Shown here in pieces: positions 24,878-33,155 of a stretch of DNA of 64,000 nucleotides. Made by a program: the position numbers and the translations under genes. The notes below the pieces were generated by a model that did not search any database, was not told the DNA's origin, and saw only the letters and a list, made by a program, of their open reading frames with translations. Numbering within the stretch: the stretch's first letter is position 1; each line of letters opens with the position of its first letter. Source of the stretch: an uncultured Sphingomonadaceae bacterium (GTDB lineage Bacteria > Pseudomonadota > Alphaproteobacteria > Sphingomonadales > Sphingomonadaceae). Location of the stretch: positions 1,673,501 through 1,737,500 of the forward strand of contig CANNCV010000001.1 in NCBI GenBank assembly GCA_947503245.1, read 5' to 3'.

Positions 24878-26344
24878 CTAGTCAGATGTTTTGTCTAGTG
24901 CTGGCTTGTATGGACCGCATAACAAACCATCCAACACCCCTCGCGCAAACTTACTCAAAGTATCATCCCGTGCGCCCATTATGACTATCCGGTCGCCGGG
25001 CTTTGCATGTTTGGTCAGCCAATCTGCGCAGGCGGCGCGGTCGGGGATATGGGTGGCGGTGAGGGGTTTTGTGTCGCCTGTCTGCGCCCCCGTTTTTTCT
25101 GCGGCGGCTGTGTTGATGGCGCTTACTATATCGGCGCTGCCAATGCTGCGGTCCACTGTGCCACCGAAATAGACAGGGTCACATAATAGCACGGCATCAT
25201 CGCCATCCAGTTCATCCACAAACATTTGCGCCAGCTCTTTGCCCATAACACGTAAAGGGCCAAAACCATGCGGTTGAAAGAAGGCAAGGACACGCCCGGG
25301 AAAGGCTTTCAACGTGCGCAATGTGGCGGCAATTTTCTCTGGATTATGGCCGAAATCATCAATCACGCTAATGCCATTTGCGGTGCCGACAATATCAAAG
25401 CGGCGGGCAAGCCCTGAAAAGCGCGCCATGGCGTCCACGGCATCGGCAATGGGCACACCAGCATGATGCGCAGCGGCAATTGCGCTGAGCGCGTTGGCGA
25501 TATTGTGGCGGCCGGGCACTTGCAAATTGACCTGATATTCCCCCCCAAGCGCGCGCAGGGTGAATGTTGCGCCCAATGGCTGTTCCACCACATTGACAGC
25601 CTGAAAATCCGCGCCATCATTAAAACCAAAGCTGCTCGCCACGTCTTTACCGCGCCCGCCAAATAAAGCACGGCTTTCTGCGTCATCATGATTCCATATC
25701 AAGGCGCGGGCCTTATCGGCAAAATCCCCAAATAATTGGCGCAATTCTTCCAGTGTTTTATGGTCCAGGCTGATATTGGTGATAATGGCGATATCAGGCT
25801 GGTATAGCGCGATAGAGCCATCGCTTTCGTCAACCTCGCTAACAAAATGTGCGCCTTTGCCGGTGCGCGCGCTGGCAAAGGGGGTGTCATCGCCGGCAAA
25901 GTTTTTCATCACCGCGCCATTCATGATGCTGGGGTCTTTGCCGCAATCGGCCAATATCCAGCCGGTCATGCCCGTGACGGTTGATTTGCCGCTGGTGCCA
26001 GCAATGCCAATGGGCGCTGCGGCCTGATTAAACAACGTGCTGAGCAATTGGGCGCGGGTCATGCGGGTACAGCCCAATGCGTTGGCTTTGGCGACATCGG
26101 GAACGCTATCCTCAATCGCGGCAGAGGCGATGAGTATTTGCTGCCCATCGGTCAAGCCGCTGCCATCTTGCGGATAGAGCGCAACGCCCTGAGCGCGCAG
26201 CCAGTCAAATTTGTCGCTGGAGCGGCCTTGATCAAGCGCGCGGTCGGAACCGGCGACTGATGCACCATGTGCGGCAACGATATTGGCCAATGGCAACATG
26301 CCCGACCCACCAATGCCGCAAAAGAAATAGCTTTTTGTGTTCAT
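24878..26344 (-). CDS. Mur ligase family protein (MurC/Mpl type)
   Basis: The 488-residue three-domain Mur ligase starts MNTKSYFFCGIGGSGMLPLANIV. The ATP loop is GTSGKSTVTGM (GxxGKST), followed by EVDESDGS, TNISLDHKTL and PGRHNIANALSAIA. The C-terminal domain contains VIDDFGHNPEKIAATL and FQPHGF. Such ligases add L-Ala to UDP-MurNAc (MurC) or recycle the L-Ala-gamma-D-Glu-mDAP tripeptide (Mpl). Divergent placement from an LD-carboxypeptidase gene (52 bp apart), away from any division cluster, favours recycling. A long in-frame extension to 26599 overlaps ldcA antisense and is not used. The exact substrate is uncertain. Confidence 0.85.
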   Translation of the reverse strand: MNTKSYFFCGIGGSGMLPLANIVAAHGASVAGSDRALDQGRSSDKFDWLRAQGVALYPQDGSGLTDGQQILIASAAIEDSVPDVAKANALGCTRMTRAQLLSTLFNQAAAPIGIAGTSGKSTVTGMTGWILADCGKDPSIMNGAVMKNFAGDDTPFASARTGKGAHFVSEVDESDGSIALYQPDIAIITNISLDHKTLEELRQLFGDFADKARALIWNHDDAESRALFGGRGKDVASSFGFNDGADFQAVNVVEQPLGATFTLRALGGEYQVNLQVPGRHNIANALSAIAAAHHAGVPIADAVDAMARFSGLARRFDIVGTANGISVIDDFGHNPEKIAATLRTLKAFPGRVLAFFQPHGFGPLRVMGKELAQMFVDELDGDDAVLLCDPVYFGGTVDRSIGSADIVSAINTAAAEKTGAQTGDTKPLTATHIPDRAACADWLTKHAKPGDRIVIMGARDDTLSKFARGVLDGLLCGPYKPALDKTSD

Positions 26345-26396
26345 GGACAAAAGCGCTATTGCCATGGCTGGGTTTTTGCAATGGGGATGCGCCTGA

Positions 26397-27257
26397 ATGA
26401 CTGCAAAATTGGCAAAAAATATCGGTATATGTGCGCCATCGCGTGCGATTACGCATGACTTGGCGGAACAAGTGCGGGCCTTTGCCGCGCAGAATTTTGC
26501 CGATGTCACTCTGCATTTCCACGAACAATGCTTTGCGGCACACGGCCATTTTGCAGGATCAGATGCTGAGCGGACAGCGGCTTTTGTTGCTATGGCCAAT
26601 GATCCTGCTTTGGATGCTGTCTGGTTCGCACGTGGCGGCTATGGAGCTGCCCGCATGACTGATGCAGTGATACAGGGGCTTGGCCCTGTGGCTTCAGCGA
26701 AAAGCTATATGGGGTATAGCGATGGCGGCAATCTGCTGGGCGCGCTGTACGCAGCCGGAATCGGGCAGGTGTGCCATGGACCAATGGTTTCTGACATTAG
26801 CCGCAGCGGCGGCGAAGCAGCTATTGCCCGCGCACTTGGATGGTTGAGCCGTGCAGATACTTCACTATTAGAGCCAGACCTTTCAACCGCTACACCGCAA
26901 GTTGCGCTGAACCTGATGACATTGGGAATGATGTCGGGATGGGAGCATTGCCCTGATCTGACTGGTCATATCGTGCTGATCGAAGAGGTGGGTGAGCATC
27001 TTTATGCGATTGACCGGATGATGTTTCACATGATGAACAATTTTGCCGGTGTTAAAGCCGGTGACCAGCATATTGCCGGTGTCAGATTAGGGCGGGTTAG
27101 TGCTGTGCCGCCCAACGATATTGATTTTGCGATGACAGCTGAAGAGATTGTTAGCTTCTGGTGCGCACGGCACAATATACCCTATTTGGGCCGCGCTGAT
27201 ATTGGTCATGATGTGGACAACAAAATCGTACCATTCGGGCAGTTATCATTGGCATGA
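26397..27257 (+). CDS. ldcA: LD-carboxypeptidase (S66 family)
   Basis: LdcA removes the terminal D-Ala from murein tetrapeptides in the cytoplasm during cell-wall recycling. The 286-residue protein shows the S66 triad: Ser108 in GYSDGGNLL, a Glu in LIEEVGEHLYAIDR (about 196-200) and His271 in ADIGHDVDNKIVPFG. ARGGYGAARM (78-87) is the substrate-binding region. There is no signal peptide, in line with a cytoplasmic role. It is divergent from the Mur ligase gene; the 52 bp between them must hold both promoters. The two products act one after the other on recycled peptides if the ligase is Mpl-like. Confidence 0.93.
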   Translation: MTAKLAKNIGICAPSRAITHDLAEQVRAFAAQNFADVTLHFHEQCFAAHGHFAGSDAERTAAFVAMANDPALDAVWFARGGYGAARMTDAVIQGLGPVASAKSYMGYSDGGNLLGALYAAGIGQVCHGPMVSDISRSGGEAAIARALGWLSRADTSLLEPDLSTATPQVALNLMTLGMMSGWEHCPDLTGHIVLIEEVGEHLYAIDRMMFHMMNNFAGVKAGDQHIAGVRLGRVSAVPPNDIDFAMTAEEIVSFWCARHNIPYLGRADIGHDVDNKIVPFGQLSLA

Positions 27258-27273
27258 ATGATATGTCCGCATC

Positions 27274-27321
27274 ACCGTCATCCTAGAAAATATCCAGCCA
27301 GAAAATATCCAGAATGACGGT
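27274..27321. repeat. Palindrome with internal 15-bp tandem repeat between convergent genes
   Basis: ACCGTCAT (27274-27281) and ATGACGGT (27314-27321) are perfect inverted arms. The loop consists of two copies of AGAAAATATCCAG (27285-27297 and 27300-27312) at a 15-bp period. It may serve as a terminator for both flanking genes or be a REP-type element; no T-run follows. Confidence 0.55.
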
Positions 27322-27339
27322 ATAAAGCGGGGCTATATA

Positions 27340-27942
27340 TCAGTCTTTGCTGGAAACCATCCATGCAGCAATAGCGGCAAATACTGTTGCCACAGTACCG
27401 GCGGCACCTGCTTGAAACACCAAATCCATGCCCAAGGGCATAGCGATGATGTTGGCCGCAGCGCCAATTGCGCCAGTAAGAACAGCCAAGCCGCCAACGG
27501 TTTTTGCAGCGGCTCCACCATTGCGGAACAATGACAGGCCAAGACCGACACCGGCCATGCCGATCAGCGCTTTGGCAAGGAAGAAAAACAGAAATGCCCC
27601 CGCCAAAATGGTTGCCATAAGCGGGCTTTCCCGGCCCGCCATTTCTGTTGCAGGCAAGAACATGGAAAGGCCAAAGCCTGCTTGAATAGCGTTGAACAGA
27701 CCCGACAGCGCCAAAGCGGCCCATACCACACGGTGACGCGCATCATTGGCCAATGCGGCCAGAGCGGCGACTGTAAGAACGGTAAAGGCAATGGTTTCAA
27801 CCGTCCAGATTGTAGAGCGTAGAGGCCAGCCTTCGACAATCCCGACTTCAGCGAGCAAAGCCACGTATAAAAACTGCGTAATAATGGTAATTATCAGGGC
27901 GATTGCGGCGACCCTGATATTGCTGCGTGACGATTGTTCCAT
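27340..27942 (-). CDS. Six-helix membrane protein of unknown function
   Basis: I do not recognise the family by motif. The 200-residue product (MEQSSRSNIRVAAIALIIT onward) has about six hydrophobic helices (roughly 9-28, 47-67, 74-96, 114-138, 146-168, 175-195) and small-residue-rich loops. An upstream in-frame ATG at 27969 is possible; the ATG at 27942 has GGGA seven bases upstream and is preferred. The 68 bp to the upstream acyl-CoA dehydrogenase stop suggest it may be read from that transcript. No catalytic residues stand out; a DUF4386-like family is one possibility. Confidence 0.6.
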   Translation of the reverse strand: MEQSSRSNIRVAAIALIITIITQFLYVALLAEVGIVEGWPLRSTIWTVETIAFTVLTVAALAALANDARHRVVWAALALSGLFNAIQAGFGLSMFLPATEMAGRESPLMATILAGAFLFFFLAKALIGMAGVGLGLSLFRNGGAAAKTVGGLAVLTGAIGAAANIIAMPLGMDLVFQAGAAGTVATVFAAIAAWMVSSKD

Positions 27943-28010
27943 TGTATATTCCCGTTTTTGCTCACCCATATCCCGAATGGAGGGTTAGCGTACCGCCGAG
28001 TAGCGTGCAA

Positions 28011-29285
28011 TCATTTGCCGCTCAGAAAGCCGAACATATGCCCAGCAACTTTGCGCATCTGAATTTCTTCCGCGCCTTCGGTTATGCGATAACGGCGATG
28101 ATGGCGGTAAATATGCTCAAACGGCTTATGGCGTGAATAGCCAATGCCGCCATGAACCTGCATCGCGCGATCTGCGGCGTCACAGACCAAACGGTTGGCG
28201 CGGTAATTGCACATGGCTATTCGGTCAGACAGGCGTTTTGCCACTTCCGGTTTGGGCATGCTGTCCATTGCTGCAGCGGTTTCATAAATCAGCGCGCGCA
28301 GCATGGCTGCTTCTGTATGCAATTCGACTAAGGGAAACTGAATCGCCTGATTAACCGCCAATGGCTTGCCAAAAGGCGTGCGGTCTTTGGCATATTGTAC
28401 CGATTGGTTGATGCAATATTGCGCAGCGCCCAGCGATGAGGCGGCTTGTCTTATACGGTTTTCATGCACAAAATGCTGTGCCGCTGCCAAGCCGAGATCG
28501 ACATCGCCTAGCACGGCATCGTGCGGTATCCAGACATCGGTAAACGTCACCTTGGGGTGATCGGTTGGCATATTAAAGGTCCAAAGATATTCACCAATCT
28601 CAACGCCTTCGCTGTCATAAGGCACCAAGAAGCACCCAATACCTTTAGCAGAACCATCTTTGCCGCTATGACGCGCAAAGACCATGCAATGGGTCGCGAC
28701 ATGGCTTCCTGTGGTCCACATTTTGTTGCCGTTAATAGTCCATCCGGGCACGCCGTTGCGAGTCTCCTGCACCGCGCGGGTTTTCATCCACGTCGCATCG
28801 GAACCGTGATCTTCTTCGGTCAGGCCAAAGGTCCATAGCATTTCACCGGCCAGCATTTTGGGGATAAAGTCTTCACGCTGCGCGTCAGTGCCAAAATCGC
28901 GCACCATAAGAGGCTGCACCAAATTACCAACAATTGAGCTCTCATTTTGCAGATCATTGTGCAGACCAAGCCCTTTGGCAGCCAGATGCTCGCGAATACA
29001 GGCCATTGCGAGATTCGAGCCGTCTTTGCCGCCATATTCTGTCGGCAAAGCAAAGCGATAATGACCAGCAGCATCGGCACGGCGACGCATTTCGGATAAC
29101 AGTTCCTCCCATTCTTCGCGAGGCAGTCCCTGATTGTCCCAGTCGGTGCGCGCATGTTCGCGCCGGTGATCAAAAAAGCGAATATTGTCATCCGCCTGTT
29201 CCAATGGTTTGATTTCAGCCTCTATAAAAGCGTCAAGCTCGGCCAGATAATCGATAATGTCCTGTGATATGCCAAAATCGGTCAT
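28011..29285 (-). CDS. Acyl-CoA dehydrogenase family protein
   Basis: This is a 424-residue FAD flavoenzyme of the ACAD fold. Residues about 1-130 form the N-terminal helical domain. LTEEDHGSDATWMKTRA and INGNKMWTTGSHVA mark the middle beta-domain, and NRIRQAASSLGAAQYCINQSVQYAKDRTPFGKPL the C-terminal helical domain. The closing VHGGIGYSRHKPFEHIYRHHRRYRITEGAEEIQ carries the usual GG and EG(A/S)EEI region. The ATG at 29285 overlaps the stop of the upstream phosphotransferase (ATGA). This coupled pair resembles the two halves of mammalian ACAD10/11 and bacterial LvaA/LvaC-type modules that dehydrate 4-hydroxyacyl-CoAs through a phospho intermediate. The substrate is unknown. Confidence 0.9.
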   Translation of the reverse strand: MTDFGISQDIIDYLAELDAFIEAEIKPLEQADDNIRFFDHRREHARTDWDNQGLPREEWEELLSEMRRRADAAGHYRFALPTEYGGKDGSNLAMACIREHLAAKGLGLHNDLQNESSIVGNLVQPLMVRDFGTDAQREDFIPKMLAGEMLWTFGLTEEDHGSDATWMKTRAVQETRNGVPGWTINGNKMWTTGSHVATHCMVFARHSGKDGSAKGIGCFLVPYDSEGVEIGEYLWTFNMPTDHPKVTFTDVWIPHDAVLGDVDLGLAAAQHFVHENRIRQAASSLGAAQYCINQSVQYAKDRTPFGKPLAVNQAIQFPLVELHTEAAMLRALIYETAAAMDSMPKPEVAKRLSDRIAMCNYRANRLVCDAADRAMQVHGGIGYSRHKPFEHIYRHHRRYRITEGAEEIQMRKVAGHMFGFLSGK

Positions 29286-30712
29286 GTATGTTTCCATTTA
29301 ACTTTTGCGGCGTGAAGGCCGGCATAATCCGGCTGGTCTATAAGACAGTTTTCTATGGCGGTGAGACGCAAATGGTCCCAAAAATTAGCATTTTGCCATA
29401 GAGTTTTTTTCTGAATGGATTCGTTAAAATCAGCCTTTGTAAAGCCGAGTTTGGCCATTCTCTGATTTTGTTTGTCAACATGATGGCGGCGTAGTCGTGC
29501 TGATCGCATAGCCATGGACAGCCCATTGAGTGCGACTTTTTGTTCGAACTTTTTATGGTTATCCGTTTGCTGTTGCTCAGACAACCATTCGCTAATGGCC
29601 ATAATGGTCTCGTCATCCTGCGTTCCTGGTTCAAAATTGCCATGATCAGGAGTTGCTAATTCGATTTGCGGTGCAGTGAGCTCATCCACATCAAAGCCCG
29701 GTGTGGGGGGGCGCATAGCCTTTTCGAGAAGCAGGATAAGATCGATTTCAACTTCGGAAATCCGTCGCCCAATGATCGCCCGTTCCAGGCTGCGTTCACT
29801 GCCGTCACGCCACATTTGAGCCATGCTGGCACATACAACGCCCCACCAAAGGCAATTATAAATCAGCCACCATTCAAAGCGCTTTAGATCAATATTGGTA
29901 TTTGCAGCTTGCTCATATGCAGCAATCCAGTTCTGCATAGTATCAATGCCGCCAGCTTCGCATGTATAATGACCGAAGCGCCAGCTTGGGGTGCAGAAAT
30001 ACGCCAGATCCTGAACAATATCGCCGAGTTGGGCAAGCTCCCAGTCCAGCACTGCTGTCAGACCTTTATGATCGACAATGATATTGCCCATCCGAAAATC
30101 TCCATGCAGCAGGCGTGCAGAGGAAGGAGCCGGAGCGTTTGCCTCCAGCCATGCAAAAGCAAATGTGCAGATATCTGATCGGCAATTGGCTGCTATACTG
30201 CGGTCTTTTAACTGCTCCAGTGCTTCTAGCGGCGTTGTCTGGTCGAGCTGCCATTCTGGGTCAGCTTGCATATTATGTATGGCGGCCAGCTCCTGCGCAC
30301 ATTGCGGAACCAGAGCTTCACGCGCTCTAATAAACTCGGCTTTGTTCAATATGCGCTGCGGTAATGTTTCTCCGGCAATGTGATCCATCACAAAACCCGC
30401 ACCCAAATCATCTTCAACTGACAAAGTGAAGACTATAGAGGGAGCCGTCACGCCTGCTGCGATGGCAGCTTCAATAAGCTTTGCTTGTGTCTCAAGGGAC
30501 AGAGCATTTGCAATAGAAGGGTTGTCATTGTCGCTCTCGGCCAAGCCGTCCGGCATGCGCCGCAAAACATAATTTTTGCCAGAAAAATGAAAAGACCAGC
30601 TTTCCATATTCGCACCGCCAGAAAGCCGCTTTAGCTCGCTCAGATTGTCACCTATCCCTAAGGCATTGCAGCATGCTTTTGACAGTTTTTTAGAGAAAAT
30701 ATCCAATTCCAT
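29282..30712 (-). CDS. APH-fold phosphotransferase partner of an acyl-CoA dehydrogenase, C-terminally extended
   Basis: The 476-residue protein has an aminoglycoside-phosphotransferase-like kinase domain (about 25-330). The catalytic loop is HGDFRMGN (203-210, Asp205) and the metal-binding LDWE has Asp223; IYNCLWWGVV follows. Beyond it lies an extra helical region of about 140 residues (about 335-476; SEWLSEQQQ, NGLSMAMRSARLRRHH), which family members often have. Coupling to the acyl-CoA dehydrogenase suggests phosphorylation of a hydroxyacyl-CoA, as in ACAD10/11 and LvaA, rather than antibiotic resistance. The cytoplasmic location is inferred from the absence of a signal peptide. Confidence 0.85.
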   Translation of the reverse strand: MELDIFSKKLSKACCNALGIGDNLSELKRLSGGANMESWSFHFSGKNYVLRRMPDGLAESDNDNPSIANALSLETQAKLIEAAIAAGVTAPSIVFTLSVEDDLGAGFVMDHIAGETLPQRILNKAEFIRAREALVPQCAQELAAIHNMQADPEWQLDQTTPLEALEQLKDRSIAANCRSDICTFAFAWLEANAPAPSSARLLHGDFRMGNIIVDHKGLTAVLDWELAQLGDIVQDLAYFCTPSWRFGHYTCEAGGIDTMQNWIAAYEQAANTNIDLKRFEWWLIYNCLWWGVVCASMAQMWRDGSERSLERAIIGRRISEVEIDLILLLEKAMRPPTPGFDVDELTAPQIELATPDHGNFEPGTQDDETIMAISEWLSEQQQTDNHKKFEQKVALNGLSMAMRSARLRRHHVDKQNQRMAKLGFTKADFNESIQKKTLWQNANFWDHLRLTAIENCLIDQPDYAGLHAAKVKWKHT

Positions 30713-30871
30713 ATCAGCCTTTTAAGCGATCGATTAAACTTGGCAAGTCCGCTCATGATGGCCGTTCTTTTTCCAAACTTGTCGTCGCCGATATGGATGA
30801 GCAGAGATTGCATTCCTGAATATAGGTCGCTACCGGCTGGGCTTATTGCCAAAACAAAGGATGACGAAGAG

Positions 30872-31801
30872 ATGCGTGCATTTGTTTTTCCAGGACAAGG
30901 AAGCCAAAAGGTTGGGATGGGGCAAGCCCTGTCGCAAAACCATGATGTAGCAAAAGCTGTATTTGATGAGGTTGATGATGCTCTGGGGCAAAAGCTCTCG
31001 AACATCATGTTTGAAGGCCCGACAGAGACTTTATTGCTAACTGAGAATGCACAGCCTGCGATTATGGCGGTCTCCATCGCGACATTGCGAGTATTGTTGG
31101 CAGAGAAGGGCGGAAGCCTCTCCGATTATGCATCTTTTGTCGCAGGGCATAGTCTTGGGGAATATAGCGCTTTATGTGCTGCCGGAAGTTTGGATCTGGC
31201 GGCAACGGCCAAATTGTTGCGGCTCCGCGGTGCGGCTATGCAAGATGCTGTGCCTGTTGGAGAAGGTGCGATGGCCGCACTTTTGGGTCTTGATTTTGAT
31301 GTTGCTGAGCAGGTCGCAAAAGCTGCTGCACAAGATGATGTGTGCGAGGCCGCCAATGATAATGCACCCGGGCAAGTAGTGATTTCTGGCAGCAAAGCCG
31401 CCATTGAGCGGGCTCTGCCCTTGGCCAAAGAGGCAGGAGCCAAAAAGGCGATGCCTTTGCCGGTTTCAGCGCCCTTTCATTGTTCATTGATGCAACCAGC
31501 GGCAGAAAAAATGGCTGAGGCACTGGCGCAAACAGATATCATGGCACCAGCCATGCCGTTATTCGCCAATGTAACGGCTGCGCAAACCAGCGATGCAGAT
31601 GCTATTCGGGAATTGCTGGTGCAACAGGTTACTGGCCGTGTGCGCTGGCGGGAATCAGTATTGGCAATGGCACAAGCTGGAGTGACAGAGACGGTAGAGC
31701 TGGGCGGCAAGGTTCTTGGCCCCATGATCAAGCGTATTACGCCGGATGTAACGCCGCACAGCCTCATATCGACAGACGATATACATGACTGGCAAGGATA
31801 A
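30872..31801 (+). CDS. fabD: Malonyl-CoA:ACP transacylase
   Basis: FabD loads malonyl groups onto ACP for fatty acid synthesis. The 309-residue product starts MRAFVFPGQGSQKVGMGQ; the nucleophile Ser94 lies in GHSLGEYSA. QPAIMAVSIA, the arginine-containing LLRLRGAAMQDA, and the catalytic His in PVSAPFHCSLM are all present. The start ATG at 30872 follows GAAGAG; the longer frame to 30740 would extend into the divergent promoter region. The 159 bp upstream separate it from the divergent phosphotransferase gene. It begins the fabD-fabG-acpP-fabF-mltG run. Confidence 0.97.
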   Translation: MRAFVFPGQGSQKVGMGQALSQNHDVAKAVFDEVDDALGQKLSNIMFEGPTETLLLTENAQPAIMAVSIATLRVLLAEKGGSLSDYASFVAGHSLGEYSALCAAGSLDLAATAKLLRLRGAAMQDAVPVGEGAMAALLGLDFDVAEQVAKAAAQDDVCEAANDNAPGQVVISGSKAAIERALPLAKEAGAKKAMPLPVSAPFHCSLMQPAAEKMAEALAQTDIMAPAMPLFANVTAAQTSDADAIRELLVQQVTGRVRWRESVLAMAQAGVTETVELGGKVLGPMIKRITPDVTPHSLISTDDIHDWQG

Positions 31802-31860
31802 TGGCTGGCTGGTCTAAGGGCTGGCAAGGGCGCGTGCTGTAAGATTTTAAGGAGAAAGAC

Positions 31861-32598
31861 ATGTTTGATTTAAGCGGAAAGACCGCATTGGTGACAGGCG
31901 CTAGCGGCGGCATTGGCGGTGCAATCTGTCATGGTCTTGCTAAGCAAGGCGCACGTTTGGCGCTGTCTGGTTCGAATGTTGAAAAGCTTGAAGCTTTTGC
32001 CGCTGAACTTGGCGGCGATCATATAATATTGCCATGCAATCTGTCTGACAGCGCGGCTGTCGATGCTTTGGTGCCCGCAGCTGTTGCCGCTTTGGGTAAT
32101 CTTTCCATCTTGGTCAATAATGCAGGAGTTACTCGGGACAATCTGGCTATGCGGATGAAAGATGATGAATGGGGTGATGTTATTCGCATCAACCTTGAAG
32201 CATCATTCCGGCTTATGCGTGCCGCGGCAAAGCCTATGATGAAGGCACGGTCCGGACGGATCATCTCCATTGGTTCCGTGGTCGGTTCAACCGGTAATCC
32301 CGGGCAGACCAATTATGCTGCTTCCAAAGCTGGTTTAATCGGCATGTCAAAAGCTCTTGCGCAGGAACTGGGTTCGCGCGGTGTGACAGTGAATTGCATC
32401 GCACCTGGCTTTATTCGTTCTGCAATGACGGATGCTTTGCCAGATGCACAAAAAGATACATTATTGTCACGGATTCCGGCTGGAAAACTGGGTGAGGGCG
32501 ACGATATTGCAGCGGCAACAGTGTATCTTGCCAGCAATGAAGCCGCCTATGTTACTGGTGAGACTTTGCATGTAAATGGCGGTATGGCCATGTTGTAA
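31861..32598 (+). CDS. fabG: 3-oxoacyl-ACP reductase
   Basis: FabG is the NADPH-dependent reductase of fatty acid elongation. The 245-residue SDR shows VTGASGGIGGAI (cofactor loop), NNAGVTRDNLAMRM, the catalytic Ser in SIGSVVGSTGNPGQTNYAASKAGLIG with the YxxxK pair, and NCIAPGFI. AAYVTGETLHVNGGMAML is the typical FabG C-terminus. It begins 59 bp after fabD, behind AAGGAG. Confidence 0.97.
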   Translation: MFDLSGKTALVTGASGGIGGAICHGLAKQGARLALSGSNVEKLEAFAAELGGDHIILPCNLSDSAAVDALVPAAVAALGNLSILVNNAGVTRDNLAMRMKDDEWGDVIRINLEASFRLMRAAAKPMMKARSGRIISIGSVVGSTGNPGQTNYAASKAGLIGMSKALAQELGSRGVTVNCIAPGFIRSAMTDALPDAQKDTLLSRIPAGKLGEGDDIAAATVYLASNEAAYVTGETLHVNGGMAML

Positions 32599-32740
32599 CA
32601 ATAGAAAATTTATTACGAGATAGTGATATTTTTCAATTGCTTGCTATGTTTGGGGCGTGGATAATCCATGGCAAGACTTGCCAGATACGTCGCATCGCGA
32701 TAGTGGCAGTTACAAATCAACAAAACCAGAAGGAATTCCG

Positions 32741-32977
32741 ATGAGTAAAACTGCTGATCGCGTGAAAAAAATTGTTGTCGAGCACCTTGGTGTAGAAGCT
32801 GACAAGGTCACCGAAGACGCTAGCTTTATTGATGATCTGGGCGCAGACAGCCTCGACATCGTTGAACTGGTCATGGCGTTTGAAGAAGAATTCAACGTAG
32901 AAATCCCTGACGATGCGGCAGAGAAAATCGCAACCGTCAATGATGCTATTGAGTATATTGACAATCAAGCTGGTTGA
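32741..32977 (+). CDS. acpP: Acyl carrier protein
   Basis: The 78-residue acidic ACP carries the phosphopantetheine attachment Ser37 in [10 protein letters not shown]. The start ATG at 32741 follows AGAAGGA and gives [17 protein letters not shown]; the longer in-frame reading to 32657 is not typical. The 142-bp gap before it is AT-rich and may hold a separate promoter, as is usual for abundant ACP. A hairpin follows at 33036-33073. Confidence 0.97.
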   Translation: MSKTADRVKKIVVEHLGVEADKVTEDASFIDDLGADSLDIVELVMAFEEEFNVEIPDDAAEKIATVNDAIEYIDNQAG

Positions 32978-33035
32978 TCGCTCTTTCGGTCTGGCAAAAT
33001 ATATTGCCACCCATGATGATTGATAAAATATATCC

Positions 33036-33080
33036 AGGCCCTCCGCATCGATCTTGCATCGGGCGGGGGGCCTGTCCTAT
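33036..33080 (+). terminator. Strong hairpin after acpP
   Basis: AGGCCCTCCGC (33036-33046) pairs with GCGGGGGGCCT (33063-33073) with one wobble, followed by GTCCTATTT. It lies between acpP and fabF. The T-tract is weak, so partial termination is likely. Confidence 0.65.
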
Positions 33081-33155
33081 TTAAGCATAATGATTGACTA
33101 TAGTCGGGTATGGCGCTGACATAGGTTTGCCGCCGGACTTAAAAGGAGAATATCG

